Positions 17,472-27,705 are shown, numbered from the stretch's first letter. The stretch: DNA of 64,000 nt from an uncultured Bacteroidales bacterium (GCA_947644715.1 CANSAP010000001.1:1-64000), one strand, 5' to 3'. Numbers and translations: made by a program. The notes: generated from the letters alone by a model not told the origin.

Positions 17472-18821
17472 ATGGCTGAACTGCTGCACAACGCTATTAT
17501 TATTAATGAAGGGCACCGATTCCACGGCTGGCTGACAATCGACAATCAGGGCATCATCTCACGCATCGGCGTCGGGGATGCGCCCACAGAACTTCTGAAT
17601 AATTCTGAAATCACCGTCCGCGACATGCAACGTCATTGGCTTCTCCCGGGCGTGATTGACTCCCATGTCCATTTCCGCGAACCGGGACTCGAACACAAGG
17701 CAACCATTTACTCCGAAAGCCGCGCGGCTGCGGCCGGCGGGGTAACATCATTCATGGAGATGCCCAACACAAATCCCGCTACAACCACCATCGAGGCACT
17801 TGAGGACAAATACAGCCGCGCGGCCAAAGACTCAGCCATTAACTATGCATTCTATATAGGAGCCACCCGCGACAATTGGCAGACTCTCAGCGAAGTGGAC
17901 TACACCAGGGTACCCGGCATAAAGCTGTTCATGGGTTCATCAACCGGAGGAATGCTCGTTGACGGGGTAGATTCATTGGAAAAGATTTTCGAGCTGCCGG
18001 CACTTATAGCTGTTCACTGCGAGCAGGAAGAAATCGTAAAAGAAAACATGCGCCGTGTGCAGGAACTATATCCTGACAGCAATGCCCCACTCTCATGGCA
18101 TCCGGAGATTCGGTCAGCGCTTGCCTGCTACACCTCAACCCATCGGGCCGTCGAGATGGCACGCCGCAAGGGGACACGCCTACATGTGATGCACCTGACC
18201 ACGGCCGAAGAGATTGCCCTGTTCCATCCTGATGACAAACGAATTACTGCAGAGGTCTGCGTAGCTCACCTTTGGTTTACCGATGAGGACTACGCCAATC
18301 TCGGCACACGCATCAAATGCAATCCGGCCGTAAAGAGTCTCAGACACAGAGAGGCGCTGAGACGAGGTTTGGTGTCAGGGGAGATTTCTACCGTAAGCAC
18401 CGACCATGCGCCCCACACACTGGAAGAAAAATCTTCCGGTACAATCACGGCGCCCTCCGGAATGCCTATGGTGCAATTCTCCTTGCCGGCCATGCTAACA
18501 CTCGCCGATAAGGGACTCTGGACTCCGGAACTTGTAGTAGAAAAAATGTGTCATGCGCAGGCTCGACTATTCAACATCGAAAAACGCGGCTTTATCCGAG
18601 AAGGATATTATGCTGATTTGGTGGAGATTGACCCTGACGGCACCACACCGGTAACCGCCGACATTCTGCTTAGTAAATGCGGATGGAGTCCGCTGGAGGG
18701 AACCGAGCTGCGCACAAAGATTATCACAACACGCGTCAACGGACAATGTGTCTATTGCCACGCCGCCCCCGAAGCCACCGGATACCTTAAAGGAGCAATG
18801 CCGCTCCGATTCCGGAACTGA
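17472..18821 (+). CDS. pyrC: Dihydroorotase, class I
   Basis: A 449-aa amidohydrolase that cyclises N-carbamoyl-aspartate in pyrimidine synthesis. DSHVHFREPG (metal-binding His65 and His67), GIKLFMGSS (candidate carboxylated Lys), MHLTTAEE and STDHAPHT motifs are present, and length fits the class. The ATG at 17472 (MAELLHN) lies after a hairpin; an earlier in-frame ATG would overlap the M3 peptidase. It ends 5 nt from the convergent porin gene. Confidence 0.93.
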   Translation: MAELLHNAIIINEGHRFHGWLTIDNQGIISRIGVGDAPTELLNNSEITVRDMQRHWLLPGVIDSHVHFREPGLEHKATIYSESRAAAAGGVTSFMEMPNTNPATTTIEALEDKYSRAAKDSAINYAFYIGATRDNWQTLSEVDYTRVPGIKLFMGSSTGGMLVDGVDSLEKIFELPALIAVHCEQEEIVKENMRRVQELYPDSNAPLSWHPEIRSALACYTSTHRAVEMARRKGTRLHVMHLTTAEEIALFHPDDKRITAEVCVAHLWFTDEDYANLGTRIKCNPAVKSLRHREALRRGLVSGEISTVSTDHAPHTLEEKSSGTITAPSGMPMVQFSLPAMLTLADKGLWTPELVVEKMCHAQARLFNIEKRGFIREGYYADLVEIDPDGTTPVTADILLSKCGWSPLEGTELRTKIITTRVNGQCVYCHAAPEATGYLKGAMPLRFRN

Positions 18822-18826
18822 TTCGC

Positions 18827-20110
18827 TTAGAAGGATAGTGAGAAAAGAGCCTGCAACCTGTTGACATGCAGTTTCTCGCGGGTAGTGGCCACACGCTTAC
18901 CCCAATTATACTCCATGCCAACTGTTACGTAAGGATTTATATTATAGATGAGATTCACCGCCACATACTGCCCGTAGCGGTAATCAGTGTCAGGCGACAA
19001 GGTGCGGTGATTGGTGTCGATATGCAGTTGACTGTAAACCCCGTGAGCTGTCAGATTACGGATGATTTCATAGCTCAGGCCCACAGTCATCCCCCAGCAT
19101 CCGGTAGTTCTCTCAAAGCCCGGTTGCAGAAGCGACGGAGTCGCATCAGCACCTATTCCCGCACCTCCGTCGCAGATATAATCAGCAATGCCGCTGCCAC
19201 CCACAACATCATAGTAAGCACAGAGCTTGGGCGTTATGCCCCATAAACCGGAGAGCTTGATTCCCCATCCATATAGCATCCTGTTCTTACTTGCAAGTTT
19301 ATCACAATACTGCATTGGCCGGAACAATCCCGAGACTCTCACATGGCTGCCATCATTCCAGCGATACTGCACATATGCAGGCACCGTAACAATCCGCTGC
19401 CTTACCTCCTCGACATCCGTGCTGTAAGTGATTGAACTTGAAGGAGTGTCTATACCGGCCGCGCCGGAGAAACCTTTGCCAAAATCCTGAGTCCAATATG
19501 CAGTCACATTGCTATAAGAAGTAGTGCCGTTCGGACCCTCATCATCAATGGTCAAAGGGACTGCATCACCATCCACAAACGGCGAATCAGTGTAACCAAG
19601 CGTCAGACCGCGATAGCGTGCATAGAAATGACTCAGCCTGACACCATAATTTGGATTCTTGAAATTCAGCGACAGAAACAAACTGAATTGATCCTTGCGA
19701 GCCGGGAGAGCCACAATATTCAGATAGACATTGCTCGTCTGAGCCGAAAAGCCTAATGAAGATCGGTTCCACTCCGGCGCAGCCGTAAATGAGGCAGGCA
19801 CAAAATCAATTACAGAAGCATTCTCATCCCCCGTGTCCCACACAGCGTTCAACCTCATGCTCGCACCGATACCCAAGTAAAACTTATTGTCATTGCCCAC
19901 AATGGCGAAGCGGGGAATACCCTCGATATTTCTGACATCCGGGGCATTATCTTCAAATGCCATCTTTACGGAATCAGCCGACGCCTTATGCGAGCCGACC
20001 ACGGTTACCTTGGTGGCCGGATTGCGCACACGATGCTTTTTGGGAACAGCAGCGGAAATTGACATTGCACATAAACACCCTGCTGCCAAGCAAATTATGA
20101 CTCTCATCAT
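18827..20110 (-). CDS. Outer-membrane porin, DcaP-like
   Basis: A 427-aa beta-barrel protein. Residues 1-22 form a signal peptide. A short polar linker is followed by many alternating amphipathic strands and a C-terminal Phe (ALFSLSF), the usual signal for the barrel-assembly machinery. The overall pattern, including 'YTDSPFVDGDAVPLTIDDEG', resembles DcaP-type trimeric porins. The transported solute is unknown. It could start at 20110 or 20107. Its promoter overlaps that of the asparaginase gene. Confidence 0.75.
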   Translation of the reverse strand: MMRVIICLAAGCLCAMSISAAVPKKHRVRNPATKVTVVGSHKASADSVKMAFEDNAPDVRNIEGIPRFAIVGNDNKFYLGIGASMRLNAVWDTGDENASVIDFVPASFTAAPEWNRSSLGFSAQTSNVYLNIVALPARKDQFSLFLSLNFKNPNYGVRLSHFYARYRGLTLGYTDSPFVDGDAVPLTIDDEGPNGTTSYSNVTAYWTQDFGKGFSGAAGIDTPSSSITYSTDVEEVRQRIVTVPAYVQYRWNDGSHVRVSGLFRPMQYCDKLASKNRMLYGWGIKLSGLWGITPKLCAYYDVVGGSGIADYICDGGAGIGADATPSLLQPGFERTTGCWGMTVGLSYEIIRNLTAHGVYSQLHIDTNHRTLSPDTDYRYGQYVAVNLIYNINPYVTVGMEYNWGKRVATTREKLHVNRLQALFSLSF

Positions 20111-20204
20111 ACAAAAGATTCAGTGGATTTACGGGAAAAGCAGAACCTGCTCTTCTGCCGTAACGCTTGGAGCAACGATTATGTTCATTTTTTCATCAAA
20201 AAAA

Positions 20205-20236
20205 TTTCGTGGGAAAGCACAAATTTATTACCTTTG
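20205..20236 (+). promoter_or_regulatory. Promoter for the asparaginase gene
   Basis: TTTC (20205-20208) and TACCTTTG (20229-20236) are 20 bp apart. The leader would be about 67 nt to the ATG at 20309. Confidence 0.65.
20220..20227 (-). promoter_or_regulatory. -7 element for the porin gene
   Basis: TAAATTTG on the minus strand matches TAnnTTTG. TTTC (20255 to 20252) is 24 bp upstream, longer than ideal. It abuts the asparaginase -7 element on the other strand. Confidence 0.45.
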
Positions 20237-20308
20237 CCGACGGATTGCCACGAAAACCATCGTGCACCACCCAGTAACCACTCTCTTGTCACCGCAATTT
20301 GCCAGCTT

Positions 20309-21355
20309 ATGACCGACAACATACGCAAAAAAATACTTATAATCTATACCGGAGGCACAATAGGCATGATTGAAAATCCTCAGTCACATGCCTTGGAGCC
20401 TTTTGATTTCGACCATCTTATTGACAATGTGCCGAAAATCAAAATGCTTGACTTCGATATAGAAAATTTCCAGTTCGAGAAGCCCATTGACTCCTCTGAG
20501 ATGGATCCCCACCATTGGGCTGAGATTGCAAAGGTGATTGAAGAGAACTATGAACAGGTCGATGGTTTTGTTGTGCTTCATGGCACCGACACCATGGCCT
20601 ACACCGCCTCTGCCCTCAGCTTCATGCTGGCTAACCTCAACAAGCCCGTCATCATCACAGGTTCTCAACTGCCCATCGGTGAGGTGCGCACTGACGGTGA
20701 GGAAAACCTCATTACCGCACTCCAGATTGCAGCTGCCACGGAGCCTAACGGTCGCCCCATTGTGCGCGAAGTTGCCATTTTGTTTGAGCACTATCTCTGG
20801 CGTGGCAACCGTTGCACAAAGCGCTCTGCCGACAATTTCAACGCATTCAAGAGCAACAACTATCCCGAACTGGCACGCATAGGACTCGGGCTGCACTTCA
20901 ATCGCGAAAGCCTTTGGCGCTCAGTCACTCAGAATCGTCCGCTGAAGGTCGAATACAGCATGGACACCAACGTCATGTTCCTCGACCTCTTTCCCGGCAT
21001 TAACCGCAACGTGGTGGAACATGCGCTTGCAACCCCCGGACTAAAAGGGATTGTGCTGAAGACTTTCGGCGCCGGCAACGCACCCGCCCACCAATGGTTT
21101 ATTGATGCTGTGAAGCGCTCCGTGGACAACGGAATGGTGATTGTCAACGTGACTCAGTGTCCCAACGGCTGCGTGCACCCGCAACTCTACGCTGCCGGAG
21201 TTAACCTGGCAAATGCCGGATGCATCTCAGGCCACGACATTACGAGCGAGGCCGCCATAACAAAACTGATGTATCTCTTCGGGCTCGGTCTTCGCCCCGA
21301 AGAGGTAAAGAAATACATGCGCCGCCCCCTCTGCGGCGAAATGAGAGCAGAATGA
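20309..21355 (+). CDS. L-asparaginase, type I (AnsA-like)
   Basis: A 348-aa enzyme hydrolysing asparagine to aspartate and ammonia. The N-terminal YTGGTIGM (nucleophile Thr) and HGTDTMAYTASAL (second catalytic Thr-Asp) motifs are present. No signal peptide is seen from the ATG at 20309, which suggests the cytosolic type I. An upstream in-frame extension to 20123 runs through the promoter and is rejected. Confidence 0.93.
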   Translation: MTDNIRKKILIIYTGGTIGMIENPQSHALEPFDFDHLIDNVPKIKMLDFDIENFQFEKPIDSSEMDPHHWAEIAKVIEENYEQVDGFVVLHGTDTMAYTASALSFMLANLNKPVIITGSQLPIGEVRTDGEENLITALQIAAATEPNGRPIVREVAILFEHYLWRGNRCTKRSADNFNAFKSNNYPELARIGLGLHFNRESLWRSVTQNRPLKVEYSMDTNVMFLDLFPGINRNVVEHALATPGLKGIVLKTFGAGNAPAHQWFIDAVKRSVDNGMVIVNVTQCPNGCVHPQLYAAGVNLANAGCISGHDITSEAAITKLMYLFGLGLRPEEVKKYMRRPLCGEMRAE

Positions 21356-21483
21356 CTCTGTCCTCAAATACAACTCCAACGCCTCACGCCTGATTCCGGG
21401 CAGCACACAGCATGTCCAACGAAATTTATTGACTATCAATTCATTTACTTAACTGTATTTATTAACTAATTAAATTCTTACTA

Positions 21484-23424
21484 ATGAACAAACTCATTAC
21501 CATGGTGACGCTCATGGTGCTTCTCTGCACCGGAGTCTCTCTGCGCGGCGCCACCTATTCAGGTAACGTTGTCTTCTTCGACAACAGTTCAACTTCTTGG
21601 GCAACACCCACGATTCATTACTGGGGCGGCTCACCACAAAGCACTTACCCCGGCGAGGCAATGACTCTTGTCGAAGGCAACATCTACTATGCCGAAGTAG
21701 GCAAAGGCACCACCGGAATCCTCTTCAACGCCGGCGACGGTGACAAGACCAAGACCGGCGACATGACCTACGTGGCGGGCCACATCTACTCCCCCGCAGG
21801 CGATCAGGGCCTCAGCCCTCTCTACGACCCCAGCGGCAGTGACGGCGATGGTGACGGCGATGGAGATGGAGATGGTGAAGGTGACGGCGAAGGCGATCTT
21901 CCCGGCGACGGATTCACTGTCTACTTCGACAACACAGTTGGCTGGTCCACTCCCACCATCCACTATTGGGGTGGCACTGCCAATTCCACTTGGCCCGGCG
22001 TTGCCATGACCCTGCACAAGGGCAGCGTCTATAAGTATGAAGTGGCAGCCGGCACCACCGGAATCCTCTTCAATGCCGGCGATGGCGACAACACAAAAAC
22101 CGGCGACTTCGTGGCCGTAGCTGACCACCTGTACACAACCTCCGGCGACCAAGGCGTTTATGACGGTGGTGACGGTGGTGGCGACAGCCAGGGTGGTGGC
22201 ACCTCTGCTATCCCCTATCTGCAGGGTGAGCAGCCCGGATCTTCACTGGGTCTTCCCTCTCTTTCCACTAAGTATTATCAGGTGAATCCCAACGGCCAGT
22301 ACGGCACACAGAAGACCATCTCCATGAGCTTCTCCAACGGCAAAAGTTCATCCGCTTTCGACCACTGGAGCGAGGAAGATATCATCGCCATGGGTGTGGC
22401 TCGCGACGTAGCACAGGCTCTCAAAGGTAAACACGAGCGTCCCATCCTCGACACCTATGCCCTCTTTGCCGCTTACGACGATACCAATCTCTATCTTGGT
22501 TGGCAGATGGTCTACACCATTTGGGACCTCTATGGTGAAGGCAAGCAGCCCGGAGAGTCAAAGCCCTATAACATGGATGGCCGCCTCATGATCGCTCTTG
22601 ACGTGGACCCCACTGTGAGCGTTGACGGTACTCTGATTGACGGCAACACAATTTGGGATGCCGATGGTCAGTACAACACATTCAACAACGGCGCTGACCG
22701 CTTCTTCCTCGGCTCCACCAAGCCCGGCGTAGGCAATCCCAGCCTCTTTGCTCCCCTCGCATCCGGCAAGGTGAGCTACACCGACCCTCTCAGCTGCAAA
22801 TCATTTGACCGCAACGGCTATGGCTACCAGGATGGCCTGCACCCCTGCTTCACTGAAATCTGGGGTCAGGAAGAATTTGAATATGATCCCACTGTGCTCA
22901 CCGGCGAGGAAGGTTTTGTTGACCTGCGCGGTGAAATTGACGACACCGCCCACACTTTCTATGAAATCAAGATTCCTTTGGCTGACCTCGGAATCACCAA
23001 GCAGAACATCATTGATAATGGCATCGGTGTGATGATTATCGACACTTACGGCCAGGGCGCTATCGGCTCTCTGCCCTACGACCCCACTGTCTTCGACAAC
23101 GTTAAGACCGACTACAGCAAAGACCCCTCCTCATCCATGGAGAAGGAAGACAAAGACCTGTTTACTTATGCAATGGCTCGCGTAGGCAAAGCTGCCGGTG
23201 TGGTATCTGTAGAGACAGTTGCCACAGCTGCTCCCGCTGTGGTTGCCTCCAAGGGTGCCATCCACGTGACCGTAGCTGAGGCCGGCGTACTGACCATCAG
23301 CAATGCAGCAGGCATGACCCGTTCAATCGACGCAACCGCAGGCGAGAACACTGTTGACGGCCTTCCTGCCGGAATCTACTTCGTTAGCTTCGGTGGCCAC
23401 GTCAGCAAAGTCATTGTACGCTAA
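21484..23424 (+). CDS. Secreted protein with two CBM26-like starch-binding modules and a C-terminal sorting-like tail
   Basis: A 646-aa exported protein. Signal peptide: about 1-22. Two repeated modules (about 28-109 and 144-226) share TPTIHYWGG and GTTGILFNAGDGD-TKTGD and resemble starch-binding module 26. They are joined by an Asp/Gly/Glu-rich linker (about 117-140). Residues 265-560 resemble a family 9-like carbohydrate-binding domain (YALFAAYDDTNLYLGWQM). The last 70 residues form a beta-rich tail ending AGIYFVSFGGHVSKVIVR, like sorting domains of the type IX kind. No catalytic domain is evident. It probably binds glycans at the surface. An SGNH esterase gene follows 87 nt downstream. Confidence 0.75.
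   Translation: MNKLITMVTLMVLLCTGVSLRGATYSGNVVFFDNSSTSWATPTIHYWGGSPQSTYPGEAMTLVEGNIYYAEVGKGTTGILFNAGDGDKTKTGDMTYVAGHIYSPAGDQGLSPLYDPSGSDGDGDGDGDGDGEGDGEGDLPGDGFTVYFDNTVGWSTPTIHYWGGTANSTWPGVAMTLHKGSVYKYEVAAGTTGILFNAGDGDNTKTGDFVAVADHLYTTSGDQGVYDGGDGGGDSQGGGTSAIPYLQGEQPGSSLGLPSLSTKYYQVNPNGQYGTQKTISMSFSNGKSSSAFDHWSEEDIIAMGVARDVAQALKGKHERPILDTYALFAAYDDTNLYLGWQMVYTIWDLYGEGKQPGESKPYNMDGRLMIALDVDPTVSVDGTLIDGNTIWDADGQYNTFNNGADRFFLGSTKPGVGNPSLFAPLASGKVSYTDPLSCKSFDRNGYGYQDGLHPCFTEIWGQEEFEYDPTVLTGEEGFVDLRGEIDDTAHTFYEIKIPLADLGITKQNIIDNGIGVMIIDTYGQGAIGSLPYDPTVFDNVKTDYSKDPSSSMEKEDKDLFTYAMARVGKAAGVVSVETVATAAPAVVASKGAIHVTVAEAGVLTISNAAGMTRSIDATAGENTVDGLPAGIYFVSFGGHVSKVIVR
21838..21897 (+). repeat. Asp-Gly/Glu-Gly coding repeat
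   Basis: A run of imperfect 6-nt units (GGCGAT, GGTGAC, GGAGAT, GGTGAA) encodes the acidic DG/EG linker between the two starch-binding-like modules. Alternating synonymous codons suggest protein-level selection on an acidic, possibly calcium-binding spacer, rather than simple slippage. Confidence 0.8.
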
Positions 23425-23444
23425 TTCTTATTTCTTAACTTACA

Positions 23445-23489
23445 GGTGGCACATCCTTACTTTCTTTACAGGGTGTGTCACCCTTTTTT
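23445..23489 (+). terminator. Rho-independent terminator after the starch-binding protein gene
   Basis: GGTGGCACATCC (23445-23456) pairs with GGGTGTGTCACC (23471-23482) as a 12-bp stem with two G-T pairs, followed by a run of six T (23484-23489). It ends 23 nt before the esterase ATG, so the two genes may be only partly co-transcribed. Confidence 0.8.
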
Positions 23490-23511
23490 ATAAACTTTTC
23501 TATAAGCAGTC

Positions 23512-24516
23512 ATGCGCTTACTCACCATCGCAACGATTATCCTCTGTCTGCTGCCGACGGCCCCAATTCGTGCCGCCGAAAAGGCACTTGTATTCATAAC
23601 ATTAGGCCAAAGCAATGCCGACGGTAGTGCCTTTCCTGACCCTCAAGAGGACGCCCGACTTCAGGCTTGGTTCGAGAGCAAAGAGAATCCGCACAATGCC
23701 CGGATGTGGTACAGGGCTTGCTATGTGGAAAACGAGACCACTAATGCTGTGGGCGATGAGGCACGAATTGTCAGGGATGCTCCGGCAGACAAACTGGACG
23801 CTCAACCGGGTTGGATGGAACTATGGTACATGAACGACCATACGCACCAACATACGGCCATGAATATGATTCACTCCTGCGGCACCTGGAGCACCGGCCG
23901 GGGAAAATGGACAGCACAGGGCCGTCGTGGTATGGAACCGCAGCTGGGCATTCTACTTCAAGAGGCACTCCCGCAGGTCCCGATATTTTTTCTTAAGCTC
24001 GGAGCAAGCGGTTCCCACATTTCAGCTTGGGCAAACCCCGAAGATGACCGCAATTGGCATTACTTCATATCTAATATTTACGAACCGGCCATAGCCGACA
24101 TTCAGGCCAAAGGGTTGCAGCCGGTCATCGCCGGCATATGGTGGATGCAAGGTTGTGCCGACGCGTCGCGCGACAGTGCGTATTATGCTGAAGCCCTCAC
24201 TCTGCTGATTGAGAGATTCAACAATGATTTATGCACCAAGAACCCGCCGGTCTTCATCGGACACATAGTGAAGCCCGGCGAGAATCCGTCACATCCGGAT
24301 GCCTCCCGCCATTTTGGCCAAGGTGTGCGTGACGCGCAGGACTCTGTGGCCGAGCATTATCCTAATGTGAACATTATCGACACCTCAGTGTGCAGCTTCC
24401 AATATGAAAAAGGCTTTGGTGGCCATCTGCACATAGACCACCGTGGTCAAAACACCATTGCCCGTCTGCTCGCGCCATTAGTAATCAAAGCCTGGGAGAC
24501 CGGCTCTGGCAACTGA
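23512..24516 (+). CDS. SGNH-fold carbohydrate acetylesterase (sialate O-acetylesterase/CE6-like)
   Basis: A 334-aa exported hydrolase. Signal peptide: about 1-22 (cleavage near IRAAE). The GQSNADGSAF block carries the catalytic Ser, FFLKLGASGSHISAW the Gly block, GIWWMQGCAD the Asn/Gln block, and HIDHRGQNTIA the Asp-His pair. Relatives remove acetyl groups from sialic acid or xylan. The preceding gene encodes a glycan-binding protein, so a role in dietary or host glycan processing is plausible. It ends 3 nt before the convergent RND gene. Confidence 0.85.
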   Translation: MRLLTIATIILCLLPTAPIRAAEKALVFITLGQSNADGSAFPDPQEDARLQAWFESKENPHNARMWYRACYVENETTNAVGDEARIVRDAPADKLDAQPGWMELWYMNDHTHQHTAMNMIHSCGTWSTGRGKWTAQGRRGMEPQLGILLQEALPQVPIFFLKLGASGSHISAWANPEDDRNWHYFISNIYEPAIADIQAKGLQPVIAGIWWMQGCADASRDSAYYAEALTLLIERFNNDLCTKNPPVFIGHIVKPGENPSHPDASRHFGQGVRDAQDSVAEHYPNVNIIDTSVCSFQYEKGFGGHLHIDHRGQNTIARLLAPLVIKAWETGSGN

Positions 24517-24519
24517 CGA

Positions 24520-27500
24520 TTATGGGCGTCGCTTCCTTCGGGGTTGAATCCTTTCATGCAGCCGCTGGAAAACCACGAAAAGCACGGGAACGATGAATAG
24601 CAGAGCCAATGTGCCGAAGAGCAATCCGCCAACGGTGCCGACACCCACGGATATATTGCCGTTGGCGCCCACTCCGGACGCGAACATCAGGGGCAACATT
24701 CCGAACACCATGGTGGCTGACGTCATGAGAATCGGGCGAAATCTCGCCTTAGCTGCCGAGACGGCGGCTCCCACAATGCTCATGCCCTCTTTTCGACGGG
24801 CTGATGCGTATTCGGTCAGAAGTATAGCTGTCTTCGCCAGCAATCCTATCAGCATAATCAGTCCAATCTGCATATAGATATTATTCTCCAAGCCCCACCA
24901 GCGTGCGAACAGAAAACATCCGGCCAAGCCGAACGGAACGGCGGCTATGACGGCGAAGGGAATGGTCAAGCTCTCATACAGCGCACATAGAATAAGATAA
25001 ATGAAGGCAAGACAGATGCTGAAAACCAACACTGTGGTGTTACCGGTGGAAGCTTCCTCTCGTTACATGCCTCCGAACTCATAACCATAACCCTGAGGCA
25101 GAACATGCGCAGCCACTTCCTGCACTGCCTCAATAGCCTCGCCGGAACTGAAGCCCTCTCCCTGCTCTCCAAAGACTGCAATCGCCGGGAAGAGATTAAA
25201 GCGGGTCAGACTCTCGGAGCCATATACCCTCCTGAGGGTCAGAAAATTATCCAAGGATGCCAATGTGCCGTCGGATGTGCGTACATACATTTTCTTCAAT
25301 GCCTCTGCATTCAGCCTGTCCTCCGCTTTTGCCTGCACCATCACTCGATACAGCTTGGTAAAGCGGTTAAGATTAGAGCTATAACTGCCACCTACATACC
25401 CGGCCAGAGTAGAGAGTACATCTGACGGTGAGACGTTTTTTTGCAGACATTTTACGGCGTCTACCTCCACTATATACTGTGGATACTTGGTGTCGAACGT
25501 CGTATAAGCGCGCGAAATCTCCGGGCGATTATTCAGAGAATCAATGAATGTGCGGGTGACCGAAAGCAGTTCCTCAGTGCTTTTGCCGGAGCGATCCTGC
25601 ACATAGAGTTCAAAACCGCTGCCGGTGCCATATCCGGAAATCATCGGTGACTGCGAAGCGCGCACCTGGGCGGAGGCGATGTGAGCCGTGCGCCGATAAA
25701 TCTCCTTTATAACTGCGTTAATATCCTGATTATCTCCGCTGCGCTCATTCCAATCCTTCAAACGCAGATTGAAACTACCGGCAGAGGCCGACTGTTCATG
25801 GCGGGCATTCTTACCTGTGACGCGCGAATAAATGTAAAGTTCCGGGATATCCTTGATTGCCTTCTCAACCTCATCCATTATTGCCCGGGTCTCCTCAAGA
25901 TTAGTGCCGGGCGCCACCTGCACATTCAGGCTGATGGTGCCCATATCCTCCTGGGGAACAAGACCGGTTTTCGTTGTCGAGACAAGCCAATACAATCCGC
26001 CGACTGACATCAGCAACAACACCAAGACAATCCAACGCCGACGGAAGAGGAATACACCCCCCGTGCGATACTGATTCGTCATTGCGGAGAAGGACTTATC
26101 AAAAGCATAGTGGAAGCGCTGCGCAAAAGACTGCTTGCGTCCGGCTCCTCCACGCATCAGCAGTGCAGCCAAAGCAGGGCATAATGTCATTGCATTTATA
26201 AGAGACAAACCCACGGCCATCGTCAAGCCGAACTGCATGTAAAAAGTGCCGGACGTACCTCCCATAAAACAGACCGGAATGAAAACGGCCATAAAGACAA
26301 TAGTGGTCGTTATCAACGCTGCCGATAAGCCACCCATAGCTTGCACTGTGGCCTCATAAGCCGACTCAACCCCCTGCTCAAATTTCGCCTGAACAGCCTC
26401 AACAACCACCACAGAGTCATCAACAACGGTGCCTATCACGAGCACAATCGCAAACAGAGTCAGCATATTAAGCGTAAACCCCACAGCATATATAAATGCA
26501 AAGGTGCCAACAAGCGAGACAATGATGGAAAGCGCCGGAATGAGAGTGGCGCGCCAGTCATGCAGAAAGAGATAGACCACGAGCACAACCAGAATCAACG
26601 CAATGACAAGCGTTTCTATCACCTTGGCAATCGAGGCATCAAGAAAGTCTTTCGTCGAGGAAACATCAGTCAATACCATGCCGGCCGGAAGAGTTGTTCT
26701 GATTTCGTCAAGAGTGCGGTCAATCTCCGTAATCACTTCATTGGCATTCGAGCCGGCCGTCTGCGCTATCATAGCATTGGCGCCCGGATGACCGGAAGTC
26801 TCACTGAGCATTGCGTAATTAACGGCACCCAACTCCACGGTTGCCACATCCTTCAGACGCAACACGCTGCCATCGGGAAGCGCACGGACGGCAAGATTCT
26901 CATAGTCCTTGACCTCCTCATATCGTCCGCGATATTTCAGCACATACTGAAAAGTATTGGCTGACTCTGCGCCCAGAGTTCCGGTTGGTGATTCCAAATT
27001 CTGCTCAGCCAGCACTTTATCAATATCGGAAGGCATCAGACCGTATTGCGACATCTTTGCCGGATCGAGCCAGATACGCATGGCATAGTCTGCCCCGAAG
27101 ATATTGACATCCCCCACACCCGCAATGCGCGAAATCTGCGGCTCTATATTGATTTTCATATAGTTAGTAAGGAAATTGGAGTCGTAGCGGTCATCAGGGC
27201 TGTACAGGGTAATAGTCTTCAGCGTGCTGTTCTGCCGCTTTCTTACTGTCACACCGCTCTTCGTCACCTCTGCCGGAAGCAATCCCTGTGCCGACGCAAC
27301 ACGGTTTTGGACATTCACCACTGCCATATCAGAATCCGCTCCCTGACGGAAATAAATCGTTATGGTAGCTGTGCCTGTATTGGTCGCCGTCGAGGTCATA
27401 TACATCATATCCTCCACACCGTTTAAGGACTCTTCGAGTGGCACTATGACACTCTTTTGAACCGTCTCGGCATTTGCGCCGGTATATGTGGCGCTTACCC

Positions 27501-27633
27501 TCACCGTCGGAGGAGCGATGTCAGGAAACTGCTCAATAGGTAAGATGGTGAGCGCTATAACCCCGACAATCAAAATAAGCACTGAGACTACCCCGGCCAA
27601 GATGGGGCGGTCAATAAAAGTCTTTACATTCAT
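24520..27633 (-). pseudogene. RND (HAE1/AcrB-type) efflux pump gene interrupted by an in-frame TAA
   Basis: Reads as one AcrB-like protein of about 1037 codons apart from a single in-frame TAA at 25065 to 25063. The residues around it (EFGGM-stop-REEASTGNTTVLVF) are continuous with family members, which usually have Ser or Thr at that position, so one base change such as TCA to TAA explains it. The N-terminal 856 aa keep the TM4 pair in IGTVVDDSVVVVEA and the C-terminal part keeps the TM10 Lys in GLLAKTAILLTEYA. No adaptor or OprM-type gene adjoins it. It is probably recently inactivated, unless the stop is read through or is a sequencing error. Confidence 0.85.
25063..25065 (-). other. In-frame stop codon inside the RND gene
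   Basis: TAA on the minus strand, in the same frame as both the upstream 856 codons and the downstream RND sequence; no frameshift is needed to join them. The downstream internal ATG (25032) lacks a promoter-like element. Confidence 0.9.
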
Positions 27634-27697
27634 AAGTGTCTCAAATAATTGAGTTATTATATTTGGTGGCGAGTATTATCATGCCTCCAAACATCTG

Positions 27698-27705
27698 CAA
27701 ATATA
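27698..27705 (-). promoter_or_regulatory. -7 element for the RND gene
   Basis: TATATTTG on the minus strand, about 65 bp before the ATG at 27633. No good TTTG lies at -33, so this is a weaker call. Confidence 0.4.

Noticed and set aside
24520-25032. Separate small transporter gene of 170 aa
   Set aside because: It is the in-frame C-terminal end of the AcrB-type protein, with no promoter of its own.
25063-25065. Alternative genetic code or programmed read-through at TAA
   Set aside because: TAA ends many intact genes in the window (for example panC and folD), and no recoding signal is seen; kept only as a remote option in the RND finding.
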